A stretch of 64,000 nucleotides of DNA from Gracilibacillus caseinilyticus (GCF_022919115.1 NZ_CP095072.1:2914001-2978000); one strand, 5' to 3'. Positions 45,517-55,562 are shown, numbered from the stretch's first letter. Notes: generated from the sequence alone by a model not told the origin. Numbers and translations are program-made.

Positions 45517-47277
45517 ATGAGAAGAACGAAGATCGTTTGTACGATAGGGCCGGCATCAGAAGCACCAGAAAAGTTGGAAGAACTTATTAAAGCAGGTATG
45601 AATGTTGCTAGGCTGAACTTTTCTCATGGTGACTTTGATGAACATGGGGCAAGAATTAAGAATATTCGTCAGGCTGCTAAAAAATTAGGAAAAACAGTAG
45701 CTATTCTGTTAGATACAAAAGGACCGGAAATTCGTACAGGTATATTGAAATCAGGTCAGGCAGATATTGTAAAGGGGAACACTGTTAACGTTTCGATGGA
45801 CGAAATAGAAGGAGACGAGGAACGTATTTCTGTCACATATCCTCAATTAATTCATGATGTTCATGTTGGCTCTAAATTATTATTGGATGATGGGCTTATA
45901 GCATTAGAAGTTACAGAGATTCTGAAAGAAACCAATGAATTAAAAACTGTTGCATTAAACTCTGGCTTGTTGAAGAACAAAAAAGGTGTTAACGTACCGA
46001 ACGTTAGTGTAAATCTCCCAGGAATTACAGATAAAGATGCAGCAGATATCAAATTTGGTATTGAGCAAGGTGTTGATTTTATTGCAGCATCCTTTGTTCG
46101 TCGTGCATCGGATGTATTGGAAATCAGAGGATTGTTAGAAGAGCATAATGCGACGCAGATTCAAATTGTTCCTAAAATCGAAAACCAGGAAGGTGTCGAT
46201 AACTTAGACGCCATTCTGCAAGTGAGTGACGGATTAATGGTTGCTCGTGGGGATTTAGGTGTTGAAATTCCACCAGAAGATGTACCACTTGTGCAAAAAG
46301 ATATGATTTTCAAATGTAATAATGCTGGAAAGCCAGTCATTACAGCAACACAAATGTTAGATTCGATGCAACGAAACCCAAGACCGACACGTGCAGAAGC
46401 TTCTGACGTTGCCAATGCAATTCTTGATGGTACAGATGCTATTATGTTATCCGGTGAAACAGCTGCAGGTGATTACCCAGTGGAAGCTGTTCAAACAATG
46501 AGCAATATTGCCAAAAAAGCTGAAACAGCGATCGATCATAAAGCGATGCTTGATTTGCGATCGAAATCTTCTGATATGACGATTACAGATGCGATCAGTC
46601 AATCGGTAAACCACACTGCGATGAATTTAAGTGTAGATGCAATCCTGACACCAACAGTCAGTGGCTTTACTGCACGAATGATTTCTAAATATCGTCCAGA
46701 GGCACCAATTATTGCTGTAACATTCGATGAACAAATCAGTCGCCGATTAGCGCTAGTTTGGGGTGTAGAATCTATTGTTGGGACGTTACTTCATACAACA
46801 GATGATGTGCTTGAAGAGGCAATTGAACAAGGTTTGAAGACCAATCACTTTAAACGTGGCGATCGCGTGATTATTACAGCAGGTGTTCCAGTTGGCGAAA
46901 GTGGAACGACGAACTTAATGAAAGTTCACGTAATTGGAGATGTGTTAGCGAAAGGCCAGGGTGTTGGCAAAGGAAGTGTTTATGGACGTGCTGTAACTTG
47001 TAAAGATGCAGATGAGGCAAAATTAAAAGTACAGCAAGATGATATTATCATCACCTATGGTACGGATAAAGATATGATGCCTTCTATTGAAAAAGCAGGA
47101 GGAATTATCACACAAGAAGGTGGTCTTACTTCCCACGCAGCAGTAGTAGGATTAAGTCTAGGCATTCCTGTTATCGTTGGTGTAGAAAATGCATTAGATG
47201 TCATTAATGATGGTCAGGATATTACGATTGATGCCCATAAAGGTGACATTTACGCTGGCCATGCTAGTGTCCTATAA
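45517..47277 (+). CDS. pyk: Pyruvate kinase with C-terminal PEP-utilising domain
   Basis: 586 residues: barrel plus B domain ([11 protein letters not shown] near 28; [12 protein letters not shown] near 67; [11 protein letters not shown] near 242), C domain to about 470, then the extra roughly 110-residue domain found in Bacillus/Geobacillus enzymes, with [21 protein letters not shown] related to the phosphohistidine domain of PEP synthase. Makes pyruvate and ATP. AGGGAGG ribosome-binding site. Terminator follows. Confidence 0.97.
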   Translation: MRRTKIVCTIGPASEAPEKLEELIKAGMNVARLNFSHGDFDEHGARIKNIRQAAKKLGKTVAILLDTKGPEIRTGILKSGQADIVKGNTVNVSMDEIEGDEERISVTYPQLIHDVHVGSKLLLDDGLIALEVTEILKETNELKTVALNSGLLKNKKGVNVPNVSVNLPGITDKDAADIKFGIEQGVDFIAASFVRRASDVLEIRGLLEEHNATQIQIVPKIENQEGVDNLDAILQVSDGLMVARGDLGVEIPPEDVPLVQKDMIFKCNNAGKPVITATQMLDSMQRNPRPTRAEASDVANAILDGTDAIMLSGETAAGDYPVEAVQTMSNIAKKAETAIDHKAMLDLRSKSSDMTITDAISQSVNHTAMNLSVDAILTPTVSGFTARMISKYRPEAPIIAVTFDEQISRRLALVWGVESIVGTLLHTTDDVLEEAIEQGLKTNHFKRGDRVIITAGVPVGESGTTNLMKVHVIGDVLAKGQGVGKGSVYGRAVTCKDADEAKLKVQQDDIIITYGTDKDMMPSIEKAGGIITQEGGLTSHAAVVGLSLGIPVIVGVENALDVINDGQDITIDAHKGDIYAGHASVL

Positions 47278-47285
47278 GTAACGAT

Positions 47286-47319
47286 AGAGAAGAAGCTGGT
47301 CTTCTTCTCTATTTTTTTA
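47286..47319 (+). terminator. Terminator of pfkA-pyk
   Basis: AGAGAAGAAG (47286-47295) / CTTCTTCTCT (47301-47310), 5-nt loop, then A and seven Ts. Confidence 0.88.
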
Positions 47320-47529
47320 ATAGTATAAATGCAAAGTCGTGAAGCAATTCTTTATATTGGAAAAAGTAATGATAGCTTTTCTACCGAACGGTATTTCAAT
47401 TTGATTATTTGGATATTCTAAAATGGCTTAGCAAAACTCCAGCATCCAGTAGGAGTACCTAGCCAGGCTGTTAAAACAGTAATCAGATCAAAATGACACT
47501 GAACAATTATGCGAAAAAGGATGATGCAG

Positions 47530-47922
47530 ATGTTTCGTTGGTTACTTCTATTTATATTAGTCGTTCCTGCCTTAGAAATTGGGATTTTCGTTTGGGCGGG
47601 TGGTTATATCGGCCCTTGGTGGTTAATCCTCTTGATTATATTTACAGGTGTGTTAGGTGCGTGGTTAGCGAAACAGCAAGGCATGGAAACCATTCGAAAA
47701 GCTCAGGAATCCATGCGAATGGGTTATCCACCACAGGAAACTATTTTTGACGGGATTTGTATATTAATTGGCGGCGTTGTCTTACTGACACCTGGTTTTA
47801 TCACAGATGGGGTAGGCTTCTTCTTATTAGTTCCGGCGACAAGAAAGCCGTTTAAACGAATCCTGCAACAACTTGTCCAAAAATGGATAGAGAGCGGCAA
47901 ATTTACGGTTTATCGACGTTAA
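47530..47922 (+). CDS. fxsA: FxsA family membrane protein
   Basis: 130 residues. Three N-terminal hydrophobic helices (about 2-20, 24-45 and 68-92) and a basic C-terminus. PALEIGIFVWAGGYIGPWWLILLII and GLLLTPGFITDGVGF-like segments mark the FxsA family, whose E. coli member suppresses F exclusion of phage T7; the role in Bacillus is unknown. ATG 47530 is chosen, 8 nt after AAAAAGGA; earlier in-frame ATGs exist at 47509 and 47524. Its end overlaps the end of convergent ytvI by 20 bp. Confidence 0.9.
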   Translation: MFRWLLLFILVVPALEIGIFVWAGGYIGPWWLILLIIFTGVLGAWLAKQQGMETIRKAQESMRMGYPPQETIFDGICILIGGVVLLTPGFITDGVGFFLLVPATRKPFKRILQQLVQKWIESGKFTVYRR

Positions 47923-49024
47923 GGTGATTATACTTTATATAATTCCAGATCAGTGAGAACAATTTAGCTTCAATGCATGCTTTGCCGATAAACAGAATAG
48001 CTGGTGCAATCCAGATGCCTTTAACTCCAAACAGCTGAAAACCTAAATAGATAGCCAGTATAGTGAGGATAGGGTGTACTCCTAGTGCATTTGCTATAAG
48101 CTTGGGCTCTGCTAACTGTCTTTGTAATAAGACTACGAGGTAGAGGCTGAATAGGCAAATGGCAAGTCCTGTTTGTCCAGTCATAAATAAATACAGACTC
48201 CAAGGGACAAAAATAAGTCCTGTTCCAATTACAGGTAGCAAATCAACGATAGCCATGATAAAGGCTATCGTTAATGCGTGTTGAACACGAAAAATCAATA
48301 AGCCGAGCAAGATGATGACAAACGTCATTGCGATCAGGATCAACTGTGCTTTTACATATTTTATGACTTTCTCTTTTACATGCTGGGAAATCGTGAAGGA
48401 TAATTCGACAAGGCTAATTGGCATTGTCTCAGCAAGAAAGTGACTAAATCTCATCCAGTCTTTACAGATGAAAAACGTGCAAAGAAATGAAAAAATCAGG
48501 ACTGTTAATGATCCGGGTAGACTTGCTAATTGATTACCTGTCCAATTTAACAGCATTTCGAGAAATGCTCCCAGTTGATCAGCGGCATTTTGACTTATTT
48601 CACTCAACTTATCCTCCATAATAGTATGCGGTTGATTGGGAAGGCTATGGATAAACAGATCCAGCCTTTCTAAAAGCGGTTGAATCCATAGATTAAACTG
48701 CTGGACAAACGCATCTATCAAAAATTGTATATTCTGTGGAATCCATTTTGCTAAATACATAATGCCTTGGAGTAATTCCATTCCAATAAAAACAAAGACA
48801 AACAACAGTAAACAAATAGCAAATAAAATCGCTAAGAGACAACTGACGACATGGGGGATGTTTAATCGGTTACTCAAGGCTTTAACTAAGGGGTACAAGA
48901 TCAAGGCGAAGAGACACCCTAAAAATAAGGGAAATAAATAATTTATAACCAAATAAATTGAAAATACGATAAATAAGAGAGAAATCAGCAAATATAACAT
49001 TCTTATGGACATATCCTTGGTCAT
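47903..49024 (-). CDS. ytvI: Sporulation membrane protein YtvI (AI-2E transporter family)
   Basis: 373 residues with about eight helices: a hydrophobic pair at the N-terminus (about 10-50), a helix near 60-85, a large amphipathic loop (about 90-150) and four or five C-terminal helices including DLLPVIGTGLIFVPWSLYLF. This is the UPF0118/AI-2E permease fold; YtvI is the sporulation-associated member. The start is ATG 49024 after AAAGGAG. Convergent with fxsA, overlapping by 20 bp, with no terminator between them. Confidence 0.88.
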   Translation of the reverse strand: MTKDMSIRMLYLLISLLFIVFSIYLVINYLFPLFLGCLFALILYPLVKALSNRLNIPHVVSCLLAILFAICLLLFVFVFIGMELLQGIMYLAKWIPQNIQFLIDAFVQQFNLWIQPLLERLDLFIHSLPNQPHTIMEDKLSEISQNAADQLGAFLEMLLNWTGNQLASLPGSLTVLIFSFLCTFFICKDWMRFSHFLAETMPISLVELSFTISQHVKEKVIKYVKAQLILIAMTFVIILLGLLIFRVQHALTIAFIMAIVDLLPVIGTGLIFVPWSLYLFMTGQTGLAICLFSLYLVVLLQRQLAEPKLIANALGVHPILTILAIYLGFQLFGVKGIWIAPAILFIGKACIEAKLFSLIWNYIKYNHLNVDKP

Positions 49025-49120
49025 GATAAACAAAGCTCCTTTAAGCAAAGGTTATTTTTAAAAATTACTTCTGCTTTGTGATAAAATATATTTTGGTTAA
49101 CAACAGTGGAGGCACATCAT

Positions 49121-49591
49121 ATGTTCAATAGTTCAACTATTTTTTTATTGGTATTATTTCTGCTTGGTTATGTCGCGAAGAACCAGGCAATAATGGTAGC
49201 CGTGTACATCCTGTTTGGGATGAAATTATTAAAACTTGACGATAAATTTTTCCCTTACATACAAGACAAAGGAATAGGCTGGGGAGTTATCGTCATTACA
49301 GTAGCGGTATTAATTCCGGTTGCAACAGGTGAAATAGGTTTCAAAGATTTATTGCAAAGTGTGAAGTCCTATCATGCCTGGGTTGCCTTAATTGCGGGGA
49401 TGTTTGTTGCGATAGTGGCAAAAAACGGTCTGACGCTCCTTGCCAATGATCCTGAAGTTACAACCGCTTTGGTATTGGGGACTATCATAGCTGTTGTCGC
49501 ATTCCAAGGTGTGGCGGTGGGTCCACTCATTGGTGCCGGTATTGCCTATATGATTATAAAAATGCTTGAATCATTACCTTTTATTAAGTAA
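49121..49591 (+). CDS. ytwI: DUF441 membrane protein YtwI
   Basis: 156 residues with four or five hydrophobic helices; FLLGYVAKNQAIMVAVYILFG at the start and AGIAYMIIKMLESLPF at the end are typical of DUF441. Function unknown. The start is ATG 49121, 8 nt after GGAGG. Precedes citZ as in B. subtilis; citZ has its own promoter. Confidence 0.88.
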   Translation: MFNSSTIFLLVLFLLGYVAKNQAIMVAVYILFGMKLLKLDDKFFPYIQDKGIGWGVIVITVAVLIPVATGEIGFKDLLQSVKSYHAWVALIAGMFVAIVAKNGLTLLANDPEVTTALVLGTIIAVVAFQGVAVGPLIGAGIAYMIIKMLESLPFIK

Positions 49592-49637
49592 TAAAAGGTA
49601 ATACAAGCTATGCAAGAAAATCAGAATATATGATAAA

Positions 49638-49652
49638 TTTTAATCGTTTTCA
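49638..49652 (+). promoter_or_regulatory. Candidate cre site for citZ repression
   Basis: TTTTAATCGTTTTCA matches the cre consensus except one position (G to T) and abuts the -35 box. CcpA represses citZ in B. subtilis (known). Confidence 0.5.
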
Positions 49653-49681
49653 TTTACTATCTTTTTTTGTTTGTTTATAAT
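49653..49681 (+). promoter_or_regulatory. Sigma-A promoter of citZ-icd
   Basis: TTTACT (49653-49658), 17-bp spacer, TATAAT (49676-49681). Confidence 0.7.
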
Positions 49682-49769
49682 AGGCATGGGGATGTTCAAA
49701 AGCACCAGTTTTTTATCGCGCTTTGGACGATAGGAAAAGGATTAAGGATTAGAAAAGGAGAGGGATGTT

Positions 49770-50885
49770 ATGTCAACAACGAAAGGACTTGAAGGGGTAG
49801 TTGCAACAGAGTCAAAGATTAGTTCCATTATCGATGATCAACTGACTTATGCTGGTTATACAATCGATGATTTGGCAGAGAACGCAAGCTTCGAAGAGGT
49901 TGTCTTTTTATTATGGAATAAACGACTGCCAAATAAACAAGAATTAGCGGAGTTAGAAAAAGCTCTATTCGAAAACATGACATTACCAGATGGTTTAGTA
50001 GAACATTTTAAGTCATACGATATACATAATGTTCACCCAATGGCAGCGCTCCGGACAGCGATCTCTTTATTAGGATTGTATGATTCGGAAGCAGATGAGA
50101 TGACAGAAGAAGCAAATAAACGTAAAGCTGTTCGTTTGCAGGCAAAAGTAGCTTCAATTGTGACAGCATTTTCACGAATTCGTGATGGGAAAGAATTAAT
50201 CCAGCCGAAACAAGGGCTTAGCTATGCAGCGAATTTCCTTTATATGTTGAACGGGGAAGAACCAAGTGATTTAGAAGTGGAAGCAATCAATAAAGCATTA
50301 GTACTGCATGCTGATCATGAATTAAACGCTTCTACATTTACTTCTCGCGTATGTGTGGCAACCTTGTCTGATATGTATTCAGGTATTACTGCAGCGATCA
50401 GTGCTTTGAAAGGACCACTCCACGGTGGTGCGAATGAACGCGTAATGTCGATGCTTCTTGAAATCGGCGAAGTAGAAAATGCAATTCCGTATGTGAAAGA
50501 GAAGATGGCAAACAAAGAAAAAATTATGGGAATGGGCCACAGAGTATATAAAACTGGTGATCCACGTGCCAAACATTTAAAGAAAATGTCTAAAGAACTG
50601 ACAAAGAAACACGGCATGGAAAAATGGTATGAAATGTCTGAAAAAATTGAAGAATTCATCAAATCAGAAAAAGGGTTACCAGCAAATGTTGATTTCTATT
50701 CTGCTTCCGTGTACCATAGTTTAGGGATCAAACATGATCTGTACACGCCTATTTTTGCAGTGAGTCGATTCTCTGGATGGATTGCTCATATTCTAGAACA
50801 ATATGAGAATAACCGTCTCATTCGTCCTCGTGCAGAGTATGCAGGCCCAACGAAGCAAGTATATACAGACATAGACGAACGATAA
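49770..50885 (+). CDS. citZ: Citrate synthase
   Basis: 371 residues, type II short form. Active-site residues in PLHGGANERVM near 217 (His), GMGHRVYKTGDPRA near 255 (His) and PANVDFYSASVYHSLGI near 305 (Asp). Condenses oxaloacetate and acetyl-CoA at the entry of the TCA cycle. Its promoter carries a cre-like box. 56 bp upstream of icd with no terminator, so cotranscribed. Confidence 0.97.
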   Translation: MSTTKGLEGVVATESKISSIIDDQLTYAGYTIDDLAENASFEEVVFLLWNKRLPNKQELAELEKALFENMTLPDGLVEHFKSYDIHNVHPMAALRTAISLLGLYDSEADEMTEEANKRKAVRLQAKVASIVTAFSRIRDGKELIQPKQGLSYAANFLYMLNGEEPSDLEVEAINKALVLHADHELNASTFTSRVCVATLSDMYSGITAAISALKGPLHGGANERVMSMLLEIGEVENAIPYVKEKMANKEKIMGMGHRVYKTGDPRAKHLKKMSKELTKKHGMEKWYEMSEKIEEFIKSEKGLPANVDFYSASVYHSLGIKHDLYTPIFAVSRFSGWIAHILEQYENNRLIRPRAEYAGPTKQVYTDIDER

Positions 50886-50941
50886 GCATTTTCAATATGA
50901 AAATGATATAAATATTATTGAAACTAGGAGGAGTTAGAATT

Positions 50942-52207
50942 ATGGGTGAAAAAATTACAGTAGAAAATGGTGTCGTACAAACACCAAACAAACCAATTAT
51001 TCCTTTCATTGAAGGTGATGGAACAGGTGCTGATATCTGGGCAGCTGCTAGCCGAGTACTAGAAGCTGCAGTTGAGAAAGCATATAACGGTGAAAAAGGT
51101 ATCGAATGGAAAGAGGTACTTGCTGGGGAAAAAGCTTATAACCAAACTGGTGAATGGCTTCCAGAAGAAACATTAGATGTTATTCGCGAATATAAAATTG
51201 CGATTAAAGGACCTCTTACTACTCCGATAGGTGGTGGTATCCGTTCTTTAAACGTTGCTTTACGTCAAAAACTTGATCTTTTCACATGTTTACGTCCAGT
51301 ACGCTGGTTTGAAGGTGTACCTTCTCCGGTTAAACGTCCAGAAGATACAGATATGGTAATCTTCCGTGAGAACACAGAAGATATTTACGCAGGTATCGAA
51401 TGGCAAGAAGGGTCAGATGAAGTGAAGAAAGTAATCGACTTCCTTCAAAATGAAATGGGAGTAAAGAATATCCGTTTCCCTGAAACATCTGGTCTAGGTG
51501 TAAAACCAGTATCTAAAGAAGGTACAGAGCGTCTAGTGCGTGCTGCGATTGAATATGCCATTAATGAAGGACGTAAAAGTGTTACATTAGTACACAAAGG
51601 TAACATTATGAAATTTACAGAAGGTTCTTTCAAGAACTGGGGTTATGAATTAGCGGAAAGAGAATATGGTGATAAAGTATTCACTTGGGCTGAATATGAT
51701 CAAATCGTGGAAGAAAAAGGTCGCGATGCTGCAGATAAGGCACAAGCAGATGCAGAAGCTGCTGGCCGTATTATCGTAAAAGACGCGATTGCGGATATTT
51801 TCTTACAACAAATTCTTACTCGTCCTAAAGAATTTGATGTAGTAGCTACGATGAACCTAAACGGTGACTATGTATCAGATGCACTAGCTGCACAAGTTGG
51901 CGGTATCGGTATTGCACCAGGTGCGAACATTAACTATGAATCAGGTCATGCGATCTTTGAAGCGACTCACGGTACAGCTCCAAAATACGCTGGACTTGAT
52001 AAGGTAAACCCATCTTCGGTAATCCTTTCAGGTGTGCTTATGCTTGAACACCTTGGTTGGAGAGAAGCTGGAGAATTAATCCTTAAATCAATGGATAAAA
52101 CAATCGGTTCAAAAGTTGTAACTTACGACTTTGCTCGATTAATGGATGGCGCAACAGAAGTAAAAGCTTCCGAGTTTGCGAATGAATTAATCAAAAACAT
52201 GGACTAA
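50942..52207 (+). CDS. icd: Isocitrate dehydrogenase (NADP+)
   Basis: 421 residues (B. subtilis Icd 423). The phosphorylatable/substrate Ser region [22 protein letters not shown] near 95-117, [14 protein letters not shown] near 143, and [26 protein letters not shown] near 305 are all present. Oxidative decarboxylation to 2-oxoglutarate. The start is ATG 50942, 10 nt after AGGAGG. In B. subtilis mdh would follow; here a terminator and repeat F come next. Confidence 0.97.
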   Translation: MGEKITVENGVVQTPNKPIIPFIEGDGTGADIWAAASRVLEAAVEKAYNGEKGIEWKEVLAGEKAYNQTGEWLPEETLDVIREYKIAIKGPLTTPIGGGIRSLNVALRQKLDLFTCLRPVRWFEGVPSPVKRPEDTDMVIFRENTEDIYAGIEWQEGSDEVKKVIDFLQNEMGVKNIRFPETSGLGVKPVSKEGTERLVRAAIEYAINEGRKSVTLVHKGNIMKFTEGSFKNWGYELAEREYGDKVFTWAEYDQIVEEKGRDAADKAQADAEAAGRIIVKDAIADIFLQQILTRPKEFDVVATMNLNGDYVSDALAAQVGGIGIAPGANINYESGHAIFEATHGTAPKYAGLDKVNPSSVILSGVLMLEHLGWREAGELILKSMDKTIGSKVVTYDFARLMDGATEVKASEFANELIKNMD

Positions 52208-52235
52208 GAAGTTTGCCATGCGATAGATAATAGTC

Positions 52236-52270
52236 AAAAAAGCACCAGGATTGATTCCTGGTGCTTTTTT
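52236..52270 (+). terminator. Terminator of citZ-icd
   Basis: AAAAAAGCACCAGGA (52236-52250) / TCCTGGTGCTTTTTT (52256-52270), 5-nt loop. Confidence 0.92.
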
Positions 52271-52306
52271 ATGTACTGAGTAAAGAAAGTATATAAGTTG
52301 GCTTCT

Positions 52307-52736
52307 TATAATATGGATTATGTCAACTAGCGTTGAAGTCATTTTGAAATGTTTAGTGTAGTGGCATACCGCTCCGTCCAACCACTTCGCGTCCTGCGGG
52401 GCACGGCTGAAGCTAACTTTGTGAAGAAGAGCGCTTCACAAAGTGGATCTTCAGCACCTGCACTTACCGCGGGAGTCTACGTGGTTGGCCTACGCTCACG
52501 TATAGCTCCACAATGAATGCGACAGGTAGGATGTGGAACTCTATCTGCTTCATTTGATGCTATACAATGCCTAGCACGACCGCTTTTAGCTGTTCCATAC
52601 GTTGTAGCACTTTACATAAGCGTAGGAAATATGCCCCACAGGACGCGGAGCATATTTCCGAAGCTTGCATAGCAGATAAAATATTTCAAAATGACCTTAT
52701 CGTCATACTGTTCCACTTGACATAATCCATATTATA
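52307..52736. repeat. MITE-like repeat copy F (long form, perfect 20-bp ends)
   Basis: Perfect inverted ends TATAATATGGATTATGTCAA (52307-52326) and complement (52717-52736), total 430 bp. Contains CGCTCCGTCCAACCACTTCGCG, a perfect 11-bp hairpin (ACTTTGTGAAG 52416-52426 with CTTCACAAAGT 52434-52444), TGGTTGGCCTACGCT, AAGCGTAGGAAATATGC and GGACGCGGAGCATATTTCCGAAGCTT. No gene is seen; mdh would be expected at this place by comparison with B. subtilis. Confidence 0.9.
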
Positions 52737-52956
52737 GGTATTTGTATATTATTTTATTAGTTAGGACCGGATGGGCTTTCCGCTTTTTCTTAAGTATATA
52801 AGTACAGAGTCAAAGTGAACAGCAGACTAATCATGTGCAAGATTGAGACAGATAAGAAAGAATCAGTCTAATCTTATATAGGAACAATGTTAAAATACTT
52901 TAAATTATTGTAAACAAATTTTTACATAAGAATTGAAGTTTTGTGCTGAAAAGCTA

Positions 52957-52985
52957 TTCACAATAAATACTCGTCCATGTATGAT
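52957..52985 (+). promoter_or_regulatory. Candidate promoter of phoPR
   Basis: TTCACA (52957-52962), 17-bp spacer, TATGAT (52980-52985), 35 bp before phoP. The region 52737-52956 holds repeat-flank strings (TTAGTTAGGACCGG) and A/T-rich sequence; I could not find convincing Pho-box direct repeats. Confidence 0.45.
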
Positions 52986-53020
52986 AAAATAGTATAGATA
53001 AAATAAGATGGGGTGCTTGG

Positions 53021-53716
53021 ATGGAAGAGAAAGTATTAATTGTCGATGATGAACAATCTATTGTAACCTTATTACAATATAATATCGAAAAATCAGGGTT
53101 TAAAACAGATATCGCGTATGATGGTTCAGAAGGATTGGAAAAAGCGGTTAGCGGTGAATTCGATTTAATTATTTTAGATTTAATGCTGCCAGGCATGGAA
53201 GGTACTGAAGTTTGCAAAGCATTAAGACAGAAGCAAATTGAAACGCCAATTTTGATGTTAACAGCAAAAGATGATGAATTTGATAAAGTGCTGGGGTTGG
53301 AATTAGGCGCAGATGATTATCTAACAAAACCTTTTAGCCCAAAAGAGGTAGTAGCCAGAATTAAAGCAATATTGCGCCGGACAAGAAAACGGGAAAATGG
53401 AGAAGATCAACCATTTATTAAAATTTCTGATTTGCTTATTTACCCTCAACAGTACGAAGCAACCATAAAGGGAGATCCTTTAGCATTTACCCGGAAAGAG
53501 TTTGAATTGCTTCATTACCTTGCGAAGCATAAAGGTAAAGTGTTATCACGAGATCAATTATTAAGTGCGGTTTGGAATTATGATTTTGTTGGTGATACGA
53601 GAATTGTAGATGTTCATGTCAGTCATTTAAGGGAAAAAATCGAACCAGATACGAAACATCCGGTATACATTAAAACCATCCGAGGGCTTGGGTACAAGAT
53701 GGAGGAGCCCTATTAA
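53021..53716 (+). CDS. phoP: Response regulator PhoP
   Basis: 231 residues, OmpR/PhoB type. Receiver domain 3-118 with acidic pair at 9-11, phospho-acceptor Asp53 (ILDLMLPG) and LTAKDDE near 80; C-terminal winged helix with FTRKEFELLHYLAKHKGKV and RGLGYKMEEPY. Controls phosphate-starvation genes. The last base of its stop overlaps the phoR start (TAATG). Confidence 0.93.
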   Translation: MEEKVLIVDDEQSIVTLLQYNIEKSGFKTDIAYDGSEGLEKAVSGEFDLIILDLMLPGMEGTEVCKALRQKQIETPILMLTAKDDEFDKVLGLELGADDYLTKPFSPKEVVARIKAILRRTRKRENGEDQPFIKISDLLIYPQQYEATIKGDPLAFTRKEFELLHYLAKHKGKVLSRDQLLSAVWNYDFVGDTRIVDVHVSHLREKIEPDTKHPVYIKTIRGLGYKMEEPY

Positions 53717-55095
53717 TGAACACGAAAAATAAAGTGAATTTGTTTTACAGGTACATATTAATGCTTGCATCTGTTTTCATTTTAATCGGTATTATTATTA
53801 TTCCACTTACATCAGATGAAGAGCAGTTATTCGTATTGTTCTCTTTAATAATAGGATTTATTATTTTACTTGTATTAATTTACCATATGTTTGAAAATTA
53901 TGTTCGGCCAATCAGGGCTTCGATTAATGTAACGAATGAGCTTGTGAAAGGAAATTATAATGCTCGTACATATGTGAAGCCATCAGGTGAAGCGCAGCAG
54001 CTTAGCAGTGCAATCAATGTATTGGCAAGAAATTTACAAGAGATGTCCATTCAGGAGAAAATGCAAGGTAGTCAATGGAAAACAGTCATGAACAATATGG
54101 AAAGTGGTCTCATGCTGATTGATGAAAGAGGATATGTTCACTTAATCAATCGTAAATTTATTCACCTATTTGGTAAGAAGTCCGTGGATTTCTTAGGCTA
54201 CTTATATTATGACGTGCTGGATGATCAGATCATTCACAAAGTCGTCCAGGAAACGTTCCTGTATGAAGAAAAAATGACAGGTAATATAACATTAATGATC
54301 GATGGAAAAAAACATTACGTTGAAGTAACGGGGGCACCGGTTATTAATGACGTAAAAGATTTAAAAGGTGCCGTACTCGTATTCCATGATATATCTGATT
54401 TGAAGCGGGTAGAAGAAATGCGAAAAGATTTTGTTGCTAATGTATCGCATGAACTGAAAACACCGATAACCTCAATAAGGGGTTTTGCTGAAACACTGCT
54501 AGAGGATGATATGGTGGATGAAGAAATACGGAATCAATTTTTAAATATCATATTAAAGGAAAGTACGCGTCTTCAGTCATTAATCCATGATTTGCTTGAA
54601 CTATCCAAGATTGAAAAAGAAGAAATGAAACTATCATTGAAACTGATAGAATTTGATAGTTGGATGCAAAGCAGTCTAACATTGATAGAACAACAGACAC
54701 AAAAGAAATCACTGCAGTTTACCAAAGAAATAGAGCCTGGTATTACATTTTATGGAGATCCAGATCGCTTGGAGCAAGTTGTCTTGAATTTAATGTATAA
54801 TGCGATTAACTATACAGGTGAAGGCGGCAGTGTGACTTTGCGAGTGGCAGAAACATCGAGTGATATAGTGATAGAAGTAGAAGATACAGGTGTAGGTATA
54901 CCCGAGGATGCGAGGTCCCGTATCTTTGAGAGGTTTTATCGGGTGGATCGAGCCCGCAGTCGAAACACAGGTGGTACAGGTCTAGGCTTAGCAATCGTTA
55001 AGCATATTGTTGAAGTACACCGAGGTACGATCACTGTCACCAGTGAAGTGGGAAAAGGCTCCTCTTTTACAGTTAAATTACCAAAGAAGTTGTGA
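53716..55095 (+). CDS. phoR: Sensor histidine kinase PhoR lacking an extracellular sensor domain
   Basis: 459 residues against roughly 580 in B. subtilis. Two helices (about 12-30 and 38-57) are joined by a loop of only about seven residues (LTSDEEQ), so the extracytoplasmic sensor domain is missing. HAMP (about 58-112), PAS (about 118-230), HisKA with His245 in VSHELKTPITSIRG, then the N (NLMYNAINYT), G1 (DTGVGIP) and G2 (GTGLGLAIV) boxes follow. It should phosphorylate PhoP. Translationally coupled to phoP. The signal must enter through the membrane helices, PAS domain or a partner. Confidence 0.92.
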   Translation: MNTKNKVNLFYRYILMLASVFILIGIIIIPLTSDEEQLFVLFSLIIGFIILLVLIYHMFENYVRPIRASINVTNELVKGNYNARTYVKPSGEAQQLSSAINVLARNLQEMSIQEKMQGSQWKTVMNNMESGLMLIDERGYVHLINRKFIHLFGKKSVDFLGYLYYDVLDDQIIHKVVQETFLYEEKMTGNITLMIDGKKHYVEVTGAPVINDVKDLKGAVLVFHDISDLKRVEEMRKDFVANVSHELKTPITSIRGFAETLLEDDMVDEEIRNQFLNIILKESTRLQSLIHDLLELSKIEKEEMKLSLKLIEFDSWMQSSLTLIEQQTQKKSLQFTKEIEPGITFYGDPDRLEQVVLNLMYNAINYTGEGGSVTLRVAETSSDIVIEVEDTGVGIPEDARSRIFERFYRVDRARSRNTGGTGLGLAIVKHIVEVHRGTITVTSEVGKGSSFTVKLPKKL

Positions 55096-55128
55096 AGAAC
55101 CAAACCGGTTTCTTCACAACTTTTTTTA
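55087..55128 (+). terminator. Terminator overlapping the phoR stop codon
   Basis: AAGTTGTGAAGAA (55087-55099) / TTCTTCACAACTT (55110-55122), then a T run. Confidence 0.9.
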
Positions 55129-55212
55129 AAATAAGGAAAGTGTGTAATTAAAGTCAAAAAGGCGAAGTGCAGAATTAATGATGCTCAAACTGAATATGCG
55201 GCTGATCCCGCA

Positions 55213-55562
55213 GTCTTCTTATATTTCCTACGCTTAAGGTGAGTTCTACAATGATAGGAACAGCTAATAGCAGTGTTTTTAGCAATTATGTATGCAATTA
55301 TTCAAGAACGATTGCGGGTGCGCTCCATGTGTTGGCTCTTGCAAAAGTTGTAGTGTTCCTATCCTAGCGCAGGCCAGCCACGTAGACTCCCGTGGGATCA
55401 GCACGAGCTGAAGATCCACTTTGGAAAGAAAAGTAGTTTCTTTCCAAAGTTAGCTGAAGCCTTGCCCCACAGGACGCGAAGTGGTTGGCCGGAGCGATAT
55501 CATAGCACTAACAATATTTCAAAATAAGCTCTACGCTAGTTAATATAATCCATATTATAGGT
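55213..55562. repeat. MITE-like repeat copy G (long form, left end lost, inverted)
   Basis: The right end ATAATCCATATTATA (to 55562) is intact; the left inverted end is missing beyond CTTCTTATA. The inside runs opposite to copies A, D and F: CCTACGCTTAAGG, ATCCTAGCGCAGGCCAGCCACG and GGACGCGAAGTGGTTGGCCGGAGCG. It holds a perfect 14-bp hairpin (55418-55431 with 55437-55450), equivalent to that of copy F but with different bases. No gene seen. Confidence 0.82.

Noticed and set aside
47425..47480. A further MITE copy before fxsA (GGCTTAGCAAAACTCCAGC)
   Set aside because: Only a few short strings resemble the family, with no inverted ends; it may be a remnant but cannot be supported.
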